From Deroplatys truncata (Eukaryota > Arthropoda > Insecta > Mantodea > Mantidae), in the NCBI GenBank assembly GCA_030765065.1, contig CM060988.1:178229065-178293064 (forward strand): DNA of 64,000 bases, read 5' to 3'. The notes below the pieces were generated by a model, which saw only the letters and a program-made list of their open reading frames with translations, did not search any database and was not told the origin of the DNA. Position numbers and translations under genes: made by a program. Shown here in pieces: positions 10,532-22,591 of the stretch (the first letter of the stretch is position 1; each line of letters begins with the position of its first letter).

Positions 10532-11047
10532 CTGTGAACAGCATAACTCCAAAACGAAAAGTTGGATAAGTATTAAACTTGGTATTTAATTTCAGTACTT
10601 ACCAAGGATGCGACATGAAGATTTTAAAGAAAATTCCCACCTAACTCTTACACGGAATACTTTTTAGAAAGTTTTGATATGGCTATAAAGATTTTGATTA
10701 ATTCACCATATATTAAATATATCTATAAGACAAATAAAATGGTTATCTTGAATTTTCTAGGAACAACCTGTGAAGTCCTCTTCATTCCAAAGAAATTTTG
10801 TGAAATTAATCTTGTATAACCAGTAAACGTTAAGCAATAGACGAAAACGTACTATACAAAAAGAGTATATTTCTTTAAAACACACAATTTATTTAAAACG
10901 AGTTTTTGTGGCATAAGCCGTTTCTGAGATAACCGTTATTAATGGTTCAAATAGTTTACTTCTTGGTCATTCTGTCAACATTTAGTTGTTTCACGCGATG
11001 TCATGAAAACAGTATGGAATTTTAAGGCCAGCATATGGCGTCCAGTT

Positions 11048-11382
11048 TGAAGCACTAATTTTTGAGTAGCTAAATAAAATTATAATCATAGGGAGAATAA
11101 ATATCAATAACATAAGGTTAATGTTAAATAAAATTGGAAAGCAAGTGTGACTGTAAATTTGTCAAAGGGTTGAGATAAACAGTGGCATCAGCGGCCGGAA
11201 ACGGGTGGTTTTTCCCTCTATTGTTAAGTGTCGCGTTAGGTTGCTGGAACGAAGATGTGTAGAAAAGGGTAATGTTCGCCAAAACCCCGATAGCTTTAGG
11301 CATCCAATGAAAGAAGCTAGAAATCAGGTGATGGTAGAATGGGGAGATAGAAAATATGAAATAGAGAAACAGGAGAGTTTAG

Positions 11383-11434
<52 letters not shown>

Positions 11435-11757
11435 GCCGTGGTAGTTCCTTGGAGATGGTTCTAAGAAAATGTGTCGGCGGATAGGTGCGATGATATGAAA
11501 CGTAGCAATAAGGGAATGCGCGTGTGTGTCGAAGTAATACAGGAATAAAATATTAAGACGGTGATGGGAAATAAACGAGCAGGAAAACAAAACAGTCGTA
11601 TTCACCACTAACCCGAGATCCAAGATCCATACAAAAATCCCTGAGCTAGTACCGAACCCGGGACCATTCCTACAAATCCTGTGCCTAAAATAGCCACATA
11701 CTACCGCAAATTGGCGCCCAGCGTGGGTCTAGGATCAAACCAAAGGAGATCACCGCA
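11048..11757. mobile_element. LTR-like insertion with AGTT target duplication
   Basis: Starts TGAAGCACTAAT and ends GATCACCGCA, flanked by AGTT on both sides (11044-11047, 11758-11761); removing it restores family A. Near the right end is TTGGCGCCCAGCGTGGG (11711-11727), close to the tRNA-Lys primer-binding-site motif found in families B and D. It also contains a tRNA-like B box on the minus strand (GGTCCCGGGTTCGG, about 11655-11668) and a (CA)n run. It is either a third solo-LTR type or a composite with a SINE inside it. Confidence 0.5.
11384..11431. repeat. (CA)n microsatellite
   Basis: About 24 perfect CA units. The long CA/GT frames crossing it on both strands are by-products. Confidence 0.97.
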
Positions 11758-11952
11758 AGTTCTTAAACATTTGACTATCGCTGTTCTCTTAGTATCTATA
11801 AAGAAGTGTGTAATGTAGCTGTTTCTGTATTTCTGGTATTTATCTGGATTAAAATGTAGTAGATAAAAGATAAACTTTAGTAAGAGTAGCGTGTATACGT
11901 ACTAATAAAGATAGAGGATAGAGAAAGTCATGAGAATGTACCACATCAGAAA

Positions 11953-12581
11953 TGTTTTTAATTAGAATACAACACTAGTATAGGAAGTTTCTGAGAAAGT
12001 ATATAAACAGTCTGGAACTCGTATGTAAACGCATCACGTGTTTTGTTATGTATGCGAAAGCAAATCTATGAACGCCAAGTTAACTGCTGTGGATTAGACA
12101 GTCAGCGAGCTCGAGCAAGGATTGCAGTGAAGCCAACCTAATACAATTTGAGAGGAAGCGCGAGAGTGAACATCTCCCGAAGAATTCATACCCCAGCGCG
12201 TCCGTCTCCTCCCCTTTTTATTTATTTTTCTTTTCTTGGCTGTCTCTCTGATGAAGGAGTAATGACGAACGGGCCAATATGGCCGTCACGTCTGCGCCCA
12301 ACCCTCAGGGGACACACACCAGATCTAATAATATCCGTAACAAATTAGTTGCTTGGTGACTACTGGAGAAATCGTGTCTGCTTCAGCGAGGAAGCCAACA
12401 TTTTTATTTTCTTCCTTGGACCCGTCCGGTAGATATCCCGACACTGCAAGCATTTATACGTTACATCACCACACAAACAATTAATAATAATTAAAATAAT
12501 AAACGTTTTCATTAATTTGGAAAAATTCGGTGGAATGGCTGGACTCGAAAAATCATTAGGCCAAGATTCCACAGTCAGTAC
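11953..12581. other. Unassigned sequence
   Basis: No recognisable element. It is of mixed composition, with a GC-richer part at 12100-12340 and no domain in any frame. Near 12480-12510 is an AT-rich AATTAATAATAATTAAAATA tract. Confidence 0.35.
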
Positions 12582-13487
12582 TGTAGAAGGTGTTTCGTTG
12601 AATTATTACTTTCCCCACGCTTTGGGAGACAATTTGAAGTAGTTGCAACCGTACGTATGGTAAAAAGTTCCGGTACCCTTCGCCTCAAATGTACTTTACG
12701 GTGGCCTTTGCTCCAAAAAATGTTTAAACAATATTAACTTTGTAATTTTTGACTGTTTCTTTAAATATTATGTATTTATGTTTGCCTCGGCTGGGTCAGT
12801 ATTTATACCTTTTTAGAGACACGAATGTCTTAGCAGGGGTTGGTGCGACTGAAGAATATAGGCTTACACAGATTATAATTTTACTTCACACCTTTTATTA
12901 ATAATTGATACGATTTAAATAACACTTCACTGATATAAAGAGAGCCTTGAGATTTTTTTTATTAAATACTTGCACTTTTTAAAACGTAAACTATTTTCGT
13001 CTCACACTGAATACGTATTAAATTTCTCGAGGACGCATCTCGCGTCCGGTTAGGAACACTGTCTACAAGCAACTGACTTCTGAATTTGTAAATTTTGCTC
13101 CATTTTAGTTTCTGATTGGCTAATCCTAGTCCAATAGAATACCTTCATTTAACTCAAGGTTTTTCTGGTTGTTGATTGGCTATTTTATAAACTGTCTCAA
13201 AAATTACATTATTGTTTCCAAGAATCACACGTAGGATTATTAAACTTTCAAATTCATTATTGCCTCAAGGTTACCTCATTGTTAGCAACTTGAGACCTAT
13301 TTCTCACAGCTCCTACATTATTAAATTACGTAATACATTCACATAACATTATTACACATGTATACAATAATATAAACGTATATAATGACTGCAATATATA
13401 CTTTTTATATACTTTTACATACACATATTGAATTTATATATTATATAACTAGAGTGACATCATTTAAGTGTTAAAAATACTACTTCA
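12582..13487 (-). mobile_element. Solo LTR, family B (eroded target site)
   Basis: Plus-strand edges TGTAGAAGGTG and ACTACTTCA. The body matches other copies: CCCCACGCTTTGGGAGACAA, TTTGCCTCGGCTGGGTCAG, CTCGCGTCCGGTTAG, TTACCTCATTGTTAGCAA. The flanking 4-mers differ (GTAC versus GTTT), so the target duplication is lost or an edge is misplaced. Confidence 0.7.
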
Positions 13488-13575
13488 GTTTCGGTTATGA
13501 ATGATCAAAACGCCAAAAGCTTTCATTCCTTCTGAAATATTCTCAGCTACCAGGAATGATGGCCTTTGTCAAGGA

Positions 13576-13915
13576 TAGTCGTTGGTAAGGAGTCGAACTA
13601 GGTCGTACTCAACTAGAACAGGATTTATTAAGCAAACTGACATAGTGTCCTGTAGATCTCTCTTGATGTGATTCCACCGCACTTACCGTTTTAGGGCTAT
13701 TTATACAGATCTGAAGGCAAGTGCTGGGAGTGTTGGCTCTTGGCAACAGATAGTTACATACGCTTGAGAATGTTCTAGAATAATGTCACGCAGTATTTCC
13801 TTATAAGGACATACACACATGTGGGCACACAGGACATTCATGCCTGTACAGCTCCAACTCTCGACCCTTGACCTGCCATATGACAATTCCTTAGCAAGAG
13901 GACAGACTTCTTAAC
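13576..13915 (-). mobile_element. Candidate LTR of another family
   Basis: Read on the minus strand it starts TGTTAAGAAGTC and ends ATCCTTGACA. It carries a TATA box (CTGTATAAATAGCCC complement near 13698-13712) and, about 70 bp further, AATAAA (13628-13634 complement), in the order promoter, polyadenylation signal, 3' end expected of an LTR. No matching second LTR, no clear target duplication and no internal region were found. Confidence 0.4.
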
Positions 13916-13989
13916 ACTGGTTCGTTTTATACAGAATTACTAAAATCTCTTTTCTTTACAAATTTGTGACATACATTGCATACTCTTGT

Positions 13990-14920
13990 TGTTTTCTATA
14001 CTACGTATAGTAAGTAGGGGAAGTATTGTATTCCACCCAAAAATTCGATACGGAAATTTCACCAAAAATTTATGTTTTGAGAATCCCTGTTTCCAAAAAA
14101 AGAATTTTTGGAAACATGTCCGTGTGTGTGTCTGTGAACGCATAACTCAGAAACGAACAGTCGGATAAACACCAAACTTAGTATTTAGGTTCAGTATCTT
14201 CCAGAGATGCGACACAAAGGTTATCAAGAAAATCCCCCCACCCCAGATTACCCTTGACATGGAACATTTTAGGAACATTTTAATTTTCTCCAAAATGGCT
14301 CTAACGATTTTGATTAAAATATCATATGTTTAAGATGTTTGCATGACAAATAAAATGTATATCTCGAATTTTCTGGGAATGTCACCAAAACGACACTTTT
14401 GTATAACTGGTAAACCATAAGAAGTAGACAAAATGTTACTACACAAAAACGTATATCTCGTTAAAATTTACAATTTATGTCATATACATTTTTTGTTGTT
14501 GAGTGAACCATTTTCGAGAAATTGCTTGTTACTCCCTTAAATTTTTCAATACTTATTTTCTCAAATGGGAATTCGTTATTCATTTTTTTGTGTTGTATAT
14601 GCAAAGAGTATTAATCTGTGGCAAAGAGAATGGTGCTGCACATAGCAACCAGCTATTAAGAGATATGTATGTGCTTAAAGGCTACTGTATTTCTATATTG
14701 CCCTTGTAAATACAAAACAAGGGGAACATAGTAGGCCTTAAGCGATAGTCAAATATTTTTAAAACTGGTCGCTCAGTGTAAAATGTGGTTTTCTTTGCAT
14801 CTCAAAACATCGTTTCTGCAAATGTTTATCTCGATTAATATGAAATATGTGGAGAATAAAAGTATGTAAAAATAATTTGTACAAGAGTAGAGAAAGTCAT
14901 GTGAGTGTAACACATCAGAT
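13990..14920 (-). repeat. Family A element, full length
   Basis: Both ends present: hairpin end at 13990-14020 and 5' end ACATCAGAT at 14912-14920. It faces a plus-strand copy at 15240-16053, forming a large inverted pair. Confidence 0.9.
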
Positions 14921-15239
14921 GTATACAGTTGTATTCACACACAAATCATACATACATGTTATACGTCCTTCCTTGTGAGAAAAGCACAGTTCCAAACAAG
15001 GCTCCAGATTAACGTAAAGCGTTAAATTTCAGATAATGGTAGATTATAATACATGGGGTAGAAGTATGGTTTTATTTTGCGAGTAGGAATGTTAGCGAAA
15101 TGAAGGCATATACTGTGGCATATACTGTTTTTAAGACAGCGCTTGAATTTGTAAAATATTAATAATATTATATTGATTCCTGAAACTAACAGAGCTCACG
15201 TTTAGAACAACTTTCTTGAAACAAGAGAAATTATATTAA
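14921..15239. other. Unassigned spacer between inverted family A copies
   Basis: About 320 bp of AT-rich sequence with a small repeat GGCATATACTGT at 15106-15130; nothing recognised. Confidence 0.4.
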
Positions 15240-16053
15240 AAATTTGATGTGTTACACTCACATTTTCTGCTGTTGTACAAACTATTTTTACAAACGCTTA
15301 TTCTCCATCTACTTCATGTTAATCGAGTAGGTGCAAGGGGTATATGGTAGGATTTAAGCGATAGTCAAATGTTTTAAGAGCTGGTTGCTATGTGAAGCAT
15401 TCCATTCTCTTTGTATCTCCAGGACATAAAAATGAATAACGAATTCTCATTTGAGAAAAAGTATTGGAAAATTTAAGGGAATGACAAGCAATATCTCGAA
15501 AATGGTTCACTCAACAAAACAAATGTATATTATATAAATTGTGTATTTTAACGCGATTTACATTTTTTGTGTAGTAAACTTTTGTCTATCTCGTATGGTT
15601 TACCAGTTACGCAAAAGTCGTTCACAATGAAGAATACTTTTGGAGACATTCCCAGTAAATTCGAGATATACATTTCATTTGTCATGAAAATATCTTAAAC
15701 ATATAATATTTTAATCAAAATCGTTACAGCCATTTTTGAGAAAATTAAAATTTTCGAAAAATGTTCCATGTAAAGGGTAATCTGGGGTGGGGGTGGGGTG
15801 ATTTTCTTGAAAACCTTCGTGTCGCATCTCTGGAAGATACTGAACCTAAATACCAAGTTTGGTGTTTATCCGACTGTTCGTTTCTGAGTTATGCTGTTCA
15901 CAGACAGACACACAGACAGACATGTTTCCAAAAATACTTTTTTTTTTTGGATTCAGGAGGTCTCAAAACATATATTTCCGGTGAAATCTCGGTATTGATT
16001 TTTTGGGTGGAATACAGTACTTCCCCTACTTCCTATACATAGTAGAGATAGTA
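15240..16053 (+). repeat. Family A element, full length
   Basis: 5' end AATTTGATGTGTTACACTCA; 3' end CTACTTCCTATACATAGTAG then AGATAGTAA. Contains the ACAGACAGACACACAGACAG microsatellite. Confidence 0.9.
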
Positions 16054-16771
16054 ATAAATATAAAATTAAACAAGAAATTCTTTTAATAAGATGCTCTAAA
16101 ACCAAAGTCATGTTTTTAAAATTTTCTCCAGTTTGCGTCCGCTTAAAAACAAACATTTTTTTCGTTCGTGTGGTAACAACAAGGAGATAACTTTTATAAT
16201 ATGCATTAACTAAGCAGTATAATTATTTTACCACTGTGAGGCAATGTAAACAGCAGCCATCTTTGTAAATACGGAATTAAAAACGTGGAAAACACAATCT
16301 TGAACTTCCTGGTACATTTCAAGCTAAGTGTTTTCTTTCAGAAGTGGAATCTCTTTTCATTTGAGCCATGTCCTGGTCATTAACTCGAGACTTTGTTTAC
16401 TTTTGCAGTATTCAGAACGTTCCCCAGCACTTGTCAGTTTTCACCACTGTATTCATACATCCATCATCACTCTCTTCATCTATCCAATTATTTCTCGCGT
16501 TTTTACAGACCTTCTTCGTAAAGCATCTATCTTCATTGCTGGCGAGGAACCCTCGTGTACACTCCCGTGCACAAGTCAGCGCTCTGGGTACCCATTGTTT
16601 TAAAAACGTTAAGAGAGCTATCATTAGGGGTGGAAAATAATGAAAATGCATCATCTACCTCCATCTGAGAGCAACAGGGATTACTTAGAATGCAACTAGT
16701 GCCAAAAATTGTTTCATAAGTAATATATTTGCAAGATTTGCACAATATATGAAAGTATGTTCCATTCATAT
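16054..16771. other. Unassigned sequence
   Basis: No recognised family. Overlapping frames at 16328-16654 on both strands show no domain and no codon pattern that I can defend as a gene. Confidence 0.35.
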
Positions 16772-17797
16772 TGAGGCAGTATTTTTAAACACTTAAATGA
16801 TTTCAGTCTAATTAAATAATATATAAATTCAATAACAGCCCACCTTAAAGCAATATGTATATGCAACAATATATAAAAAGTGTATATTACAGTCACTGTG
16901 TATGTTTATATTATTGTATATATGTGTAATAATGTTTTGTGAACGTATTACTTAATTTAATAATGTAGGAGCTGTGAGAAATAGGTCAAAAGCTGCTAAC
17001 AATGATGTAACAATGAGGTAACCTTGGGACAATAATGAATTTGAAAGTTTAATAATGCTACTTGTGATTCTTGGAAACAATAATGCAATTTTTGTGACAG
17101 TTTATAAAATAGACAATCAACAACCAGAAAAAGCTTTAGTTAAATGAAGGTATTCCATTGAGCAGAATTAGCCAATCAAAAACTGATATATAGCAACATT
17201 TACAAATTCAGAAATCAGTCGCTTGTACACAGTGTTCCTAACCGGACGCGAGATGCGTCTTCGAGAAATTTAATACGTATTTTGTACGAGACAAAAATAG
17301 TTTACGTATTAAAAAGTGCAAGTAATTAATAAAAAAATCTCACAGCTCTCTCTCTCTCTCTATCAGTGAAGTGTTATTTAAATCATGTCAAGCATTAATA
17401 AAAGGAGTGAAGTAAAATTATAATCTGTGTAAGCCTACATTCTTCAGTCGCACCACTCCCTGCTAAGACATACAGGTCTCTAAAAATATAAATACTGGCG
17501 CAGCCGAGGCAAACATAAATATATAATATTTAAAGAAGCAGTAAAAATTACAAAGTTAATATTTTTTAAACATTTTTGCGGCAAAAGCCACCGGAAAGTA
17601 CATTTAGGGCGAAGGATACCGGAAACTTTTTACCATACGTGCGGTTGCAACCACTTCAGGTTCGGCTCCCCAACAGTCGAAATATAATACATCTTCTCTA
17701 AACTGGCCTTCAATACGTAGCAGCAACAAACCTTCTTCTCAAATTGGCTCCCAAAACGTGGGGCAAAATAACTATACAACAAAATAGCTTCTTCTCA
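16772..17797 (+). mobile_element. Solo LTR, family B (ATAT target duplication)
   Basis: Starts TGAGGCAGTATTTTTAAAC, ends GCTTCTTCTCA, flanked by ATAT (16768-16771, 17798-17801). The body has GGTAACCTTGGGACAATAAT, CCAATCAACAACCAG-type motifs, CCGGACGCGAGATGCGTC and TGAAGTGTTATTTAAATC, followed by AATAAAAGGAGTGAAG as a possible polyadenylation region. The last 150 bp hold three primer-binding-site-like units, the clearest being TTGGCTCCCAAAACGTGGGG at 17742. Confidence 0.88.
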
Positions 17798-17839
17798 ATA
17801 TGACTATCTTCCCACTCTTTCAGAAACTTATTTTTTCAA

Positions 17840-17935
17840 TAGCTTATTCTTCTATCTACCTCTTATTGAATTAAACTTTCATTACTCATTTCGCTTTAGA
17901 TAAAAGAATAATACCATGAGCTAAAACGATAGTGA
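17840..17935 (+). repeat. Family A-like 5' fragment next to satellite
   Basis: TTATTCTTCTATCTACCTCT and CTAAAACGATAGTGAAATC align with the 5' part of family A. The satellite array begins 50 bp further. Confidence 0.5.
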
Positions 17936-17988
17936 AATCTACAAGCGAAATGCAGATCTTCAACTTTATTGGAAAAGCCTCCTAGGGG

Positions 17989-19905
17989 GCGGCGGTTACA
18001 CTGGACGGCACCCTAATGCCATCTGCAGGGCATGAATCAGGTGGTTACTGAGATGAGACCTGGAAAGCTAACTGTCTGCCTTTCTCTGTGATGGCGGCGG
18101 TTACACTGGACGCCACGCTAATGTCATCTGCACGGCATGAAGCTGGTGGTTACAGGGATGAGACCTGGAAAGCTAACTGTCTGCCTTTCTGTGTGATGGT
18201 GGCGGCTAAACTGGACGTTATCCTAATGCCATCTGCACAGCATGAAGAAGGTGGTTACAGAGATGAGACCTGCAAAGCTAACTGTCTGCCTTTCTGTGTG
18301 AGGGCGGCGGTTACACTGGACGGTATCCTAATGCGATCTGCACGGCATGAATCAGGTGGTTACAGAGATGAGACCTGGAAAGCTAACTGTCTGCCTTTCT
18401 GTGTGAGGGCGGCGGTTACACTGGACGGTATCCTAATGCCATCTGCACGGCATGAATCAGGTGGTTACAGAGATGAGACCTGGAAAGCTAACTGTCCGCC
18501 TTTCTGTGTGAGAGCGGCGGTTACACTGGTGGTTACAGGGATGAGACCTAGAAAGCTAACTGTCTGCCTTTCTGTGTGAGGGCGGCGGTTACACTGGATG
18601 CCACGCTAATGTCATCTGCACGGCATGAAGCAGATGGTTACAGGGATGAGACCTGGAAAGCTAACTGTCTGCCTTTCTGTGTGAGGGCGGCGGTTAGACT
18701 GGACGGTATCCTAATGCCATCTGCACGGCATGAAGCAGGTGGTTGCAGGGATGAGACCTAGAAAGCTAACTGTCCGCCTTTCTGTGTGAGGGCGGCGGTT
18801 AGACTGGACGGTATCCTAATGCCATCTGCACGGCATGAAGCAGGTGGTTGAAGGGATGAGACCTAGAAAGCTAACTGTCCGCCTTTCTGTGTGAGGGCGG
18901 CGGTTAGACTGGACGGTATCCTAATGCCATCTGCACGGCATGAAGCAGGTGGTTACAGGGATGAGACCTGGAAAGCTAACTGTCCGCCTTTCTGTGTGAG
19001 AGCGGCGGTTACACTGGTGGTTACAGGGATGAGACCTAGAAAGCTAACTGTCCGCCATTCTGTGTGAGAGCGGCGGTTACACTAGACGGTATCCTAATGC
19101 CATCTGCACGGCATGAAGCAGGTAGTTACAAGGATGAGACCTAGAAAGCTAACTGTACACCTTTCAGTGTGAGGGCGGCGGTTACACTGGTGGTTACAGG
19201 GATGAGACCCAGAAAGCTAACTGTCCGCCTTCTGTGTGAGAGCGGCGGTTACACTAGACGGTATCCTAATGCCATCTGCACGGCATGATGCAGGTAGTTA
19301 CAAGGATGAGACCTAGAAAGCTAACTGTACACCTTTCTGTGTGAGAGCGGCGGTTACACTGGTGGTTACAGGGATGAGACCCAGAAAGCTAACTGTCCGC
19401 CTTCTGTGTGAGAGCGGCGGTTACACTAGACGGTATCCTAATGCCATCTGCACGGCATGATGCAGGTAGTTACAAGGATGAGACCTAGAAAGCTAACTGT
19501 ACACCTTTCAGTGTGAGGGCGGCGGTTACACTGGACGGTATCCTAATGCCATCTGCACGGCATGAAGCAGGTAGTTACAAGGATGAGACCTAGAAGGCTA
19601 ACTGTCTGCCTTTCTGTGTGAGAGCGGCGGTTACACTGGTGGTTACAGGGATGAGATCCAGAAAGCTAACTGTCCGCCTTCTGTGTGAGAGCGGCGGTTA
19701 CACTAGACGGTATCCTAATGCCATCTGCACGGCATGAAGCAGGTAGTTACAAGGATGAGACCTAGAAAGCTAACTGTACACCTTTCAGTGTGAGGGCGAC
19801 GGTTACACTGGACGGTATCCTAATGCCATCTGCACGGCATGAAGCAGGTGGTTACAGGGATGAGACCTAGAAAGCTAACTGTCCGCCTTTCTGTCTGAGG
19901 GCGGC
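17989..19905 (+). repeat. 105-bp satellite array, about 20 units
   Basis: The full unit is about 105 bp. It starts GGCGGCGGTTACACTGGACG, continues TATCCTAATGCCATCTGCAC, then GGCATGAAGCAGGTGGTTAC, GGGATGAGACCTAGAAAGC, TAACTGTCCGCC and TTTCTGTGTGA. I count about 15 full units and 5 short units (about 67 bp) that lack the CTAATGCCATCTGCACGG part. In the right half, short and full units alternate (from about 18998 to 19790), an emerging higher-order repeat of about 172 bp. Frames of 163 and 61 codons at 18088-18761 exist only because 105 is a multiple of 3. A family A copy lacking its 5' end follows directly. Confidence 0.95.
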
Positions 19906-19910
19906 TAATT

Positions 19911-20650
19911 GTCTTGTAGATGCAAGGGGAATATGGTAGGATTTAAGCGATAGTCAAATCTTTTAAGAGCTGGTTGCTATGTGGGGCATTATGTTCTCTT
20001 TGCAAGTCTAGGACATAAAAAAACGAATAACGAATTTCCATTTTATAAAAAGTATAAATATTGGAAAATTCAAACAAATAACAAGGAATATTTCGGAAAT
20101 GGTCCACTGGTCAAAAAAAAACATGTATGGAACATAAATTGTGTGTTTTAGTGAGATTATTTTTTGTTGTGCAGTAAAATTTTGCCTGTATCTTACGGTT
20201 TACCAGCTATACAAATGTCATTCAGAATGAACAGGACTTTTGGGGACGTTCCTAGAAAATTCAAGATATGCATTTCATTTTCATTAAAAATATCTTGAAA
20301 CTTCTGGCATCCTAATCAAAATCGTTAGCCATTTTTAGAAAATAAAAATGTTCGAAAAATATTCCATGTAAAGGGTAGACTGAAGGTGGGGGGAATTTCT
20401 TGAAAATCTTCGTATTGCAGCTTGAAAGTTACTGAATGTAAATGCCACGTTTGGTATTTCTCCGACTTTTTGTTTTTGAGTCATGCTGTTCACAGACACA
20501 CTTCCACAGAGATACACATACGGACCTGTTCCTGAAAATGTTGTTTTTGATTCAGGGTACCTCAAAACATGTATTTCCAGTGAAACGTTGCTATCGAATT
20601 TTTGGTTGGAATGCAATACTTCTCCTACTTATTATACGTAGGAGAGAATG
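19911..20650 (+). repeat. Family A element, 5' end replaced by satellite
   Basis: Begins inside the family at CTTGTAGATGCAAGGGGAAT and runs to the 3' end near 20645 (ATTATACGTAGGAGAGAATG). Confidence 0.85.
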
Positions 20651-20652
20651 TA

Positions 20653-21562
20653 AAAATGAATAACGAATTGCCATTTGAGGAAAAGTATAAGTATTGGTAA
20701 ATTCAAACAAATAACAACGAATATCTCGGAAGTGGTTCACTCGACAAGAAACGTATGACATACATTGTGAGTTTTAACAAGATCTGCAGTTTTTGTGTAG
20801 TAAAACTCTGTCTCTTAAGGTTTACCAGTTATGCAAAAGTCGTTCAGAATGTAGAAGGCTTTGGGGGAATTTCCAGAAAATTAAAGATAAAAATTTAATT
20901 TACCATGGAAATATCTTAAACATATGCTATTTTACACAAAATCATTACAGCCATTTGTTCCATGTAAAGGGTAATCTGGGATGGAGGGATTTTCTTGGAA
21001 ATCTTCGTGTCGCATCCTTGGAAGATACTAATCTGAAATACCAAGTTTGGTATATATTCTTCTTTATCTGTTTAATTTCCTCTTATGTAGGACTTACACC
21101 CCCCAGGACTTACAGGCGGGTGCCTGGGGTCAGAGGAGCAGACACTCATGAATCAGATGGGTGATCAGCCCGATGCCTGGTATGGGAGGATGATGGTGAA
21201 ATGGATAAAAGGAAAGGCGATGATGGAGCAGTTGGTGGAATGAATTAACCCGGAGAAAACCTGCCCAGACGCCGCTTTATCCACCACAAATCCCACATGC
21301 GGGTCCCTTGGATTGAACCCGGACCGCCTCGGTGAGAGGCGAGGGGTCTAACTACTCGGCCACGGCGCCGCCTTCGGTATGTATTCGATTTTTGTTTTTG
21401 TATTATATTCTCCGCAACACACAGACACACACACGGACATGTTTCCAAAAATGCTTTTTTTGGATTCAGGGGGTCTCAAAACATGTATTTCCGGTGAAAT
21501 CTTGGTATCGAATTTTTGGGTGGAATGCAATACTTCCCCTACTTACTATACGTAGTAGAACA
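20653..21562 (+). repeat. Family A element split by a SINE
   Basis: Family sequence at 20653-21059 and 21376-21562 (3' end CTTACTATACGTAGTAGAAC). The break falls inside CCAAGTTTGGTATTTAT-type sequence, between the TTTGGTATATATTC and GGTATGTATTC copies of the target site. Confidence 0.85.
21060..21375 (-). mobile_element. tRNA-derived SINE with 11-bp target duplication
   Basis: On the minus strand the head is GGCGGCGCCGTGGCCGAGTA with a B box GGTTCAATCC about 55 bp on, then a non-tRNA body and an A-rich tail (AAATTAAACAGATAAAGAA). GGTAT(A/G)TATTC flanks both sides (21049-21059, 21376-21386), with one mismatch, as expected for LINE-driven insertion. Confidence 0.75.
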
Positions 21563-22591
21563 GGAAGAGGTGATCAAGATTTTTGTTTAAAGATTGAGTA
21601 GAATCATGGCGGTGATTATTCAAAAACAAGCATTCCTTTAAACCTGATTAGTCAGTATCTCCCATTTGCGGCATGAATGAAATAGTCAATATTATATTAT
21701 CCTTGCCCGGTGTCCAGTTATCTGCTTATAAGAGGATGTGTCTAAGTCACAGGAAAGAATGAGTTCTGCTAAGGGGTTGAGGATGACAATAACATCGTGT
21801 CAATAAATAATGTGTCAACAATCGGTGTTCATTTATCCGCCTACTCAAGCACGCCTTAGACAAGAAAGAATAGCAGAAAGCAACAGATTACATCTTGGCA
21901 GTAAATAAACACCCCCAAGTTGTATACATATCGTCAGTGCAACAAACCCACCAACCTATTCGTTACAAACCTCGATATCAACTTTAAGTCGTAAAACAAG
22001 GTTTCCTCTAAGTACTAAAGAAAGTTGCCAATTTGCCCAAACCGGGATTCGAACTGGGATCGAAAGGCTATCCCCACTTCACATTCTGAATGTATCAACA
22101 AGAATGGCATGAACCCAATCGTGCGTCGTACTGCGGCACGCAGGTGAGAGAAAGAAAACCGTCTCCATGGCAACGGGCCGAGCATCCCTGCTGTAAACTC
22201 CACGTGAAGGGTGGGGGAAACTCCATCATCTGTTTTGTCTTATTTCCAGCCACGTGTCATAGAGAGCGCTTTATTATGGAATTTCTTGACTTGGATTCAC
22301 GTCACAAAGGCCATGAATGATTACTTGCCTGAAAGCTAAGACTTTGAATCGCGATGGATATTAAAAAACTCCAGCTACAAACAACCCCCTCTTCAATCTT
22401 TTATACACTATCCGTCTACGAGTGGAGAACTTTATTAATGTCATACTGAGAGTTCATAGCGCACGGCACGGCGTGGAGTTCATAACAAACCTGAGCACAT
22501 CCAGCATATCCTGTTTTCTTTTAATGTAGATACCGTTTAGCTTTTGGGCATCGTCCTGGACTCCTAATTCACATGGAAACAACATGCATGA
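21563..22591. other. Unassigned sequence with a tRNA-like B box
   Basis: No family identified. At 22042-22060 the minus strand has CCCAGTTCGAATCCCGGTTT, a B-box-like site that may mark a SINE head. GC-richer around 22090-22260. Confidence 0.35.

Larger units (their letters stand above)
10388..11952 (-). repeat. Family A subfamily 2, split by an LTR-like insertion
   Basis: The minus-strand copy has its 3' end near 10390, a long TG run at 10504-10531, and its 5' end near 11952 (ACATCAGA on the plus strand). The segment 11048-11757 interrupts CCAGTT/CTTAAACATTTGAC, which is continuous in other copies. Confidence 0.75.

Noticed and set aside
11384-11431. Poly-Thr-His or Cys-Val frames across a CA repeat
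   Set aside because: Microsatellite translation, not a gene.
12582-13487. Perfect target duplication for this family B LTR
   Set aside because: Flanks read GTAC and GTTT; I could not make them match without moving the element edge.
18088-18761. Frames of 163 and 61 codons with repeated RAAVTLDGILMPSARHE
   Set aside because: They run entirely within the 105-bp satellite and end wherever a unit changes length; no evidence of a gene.
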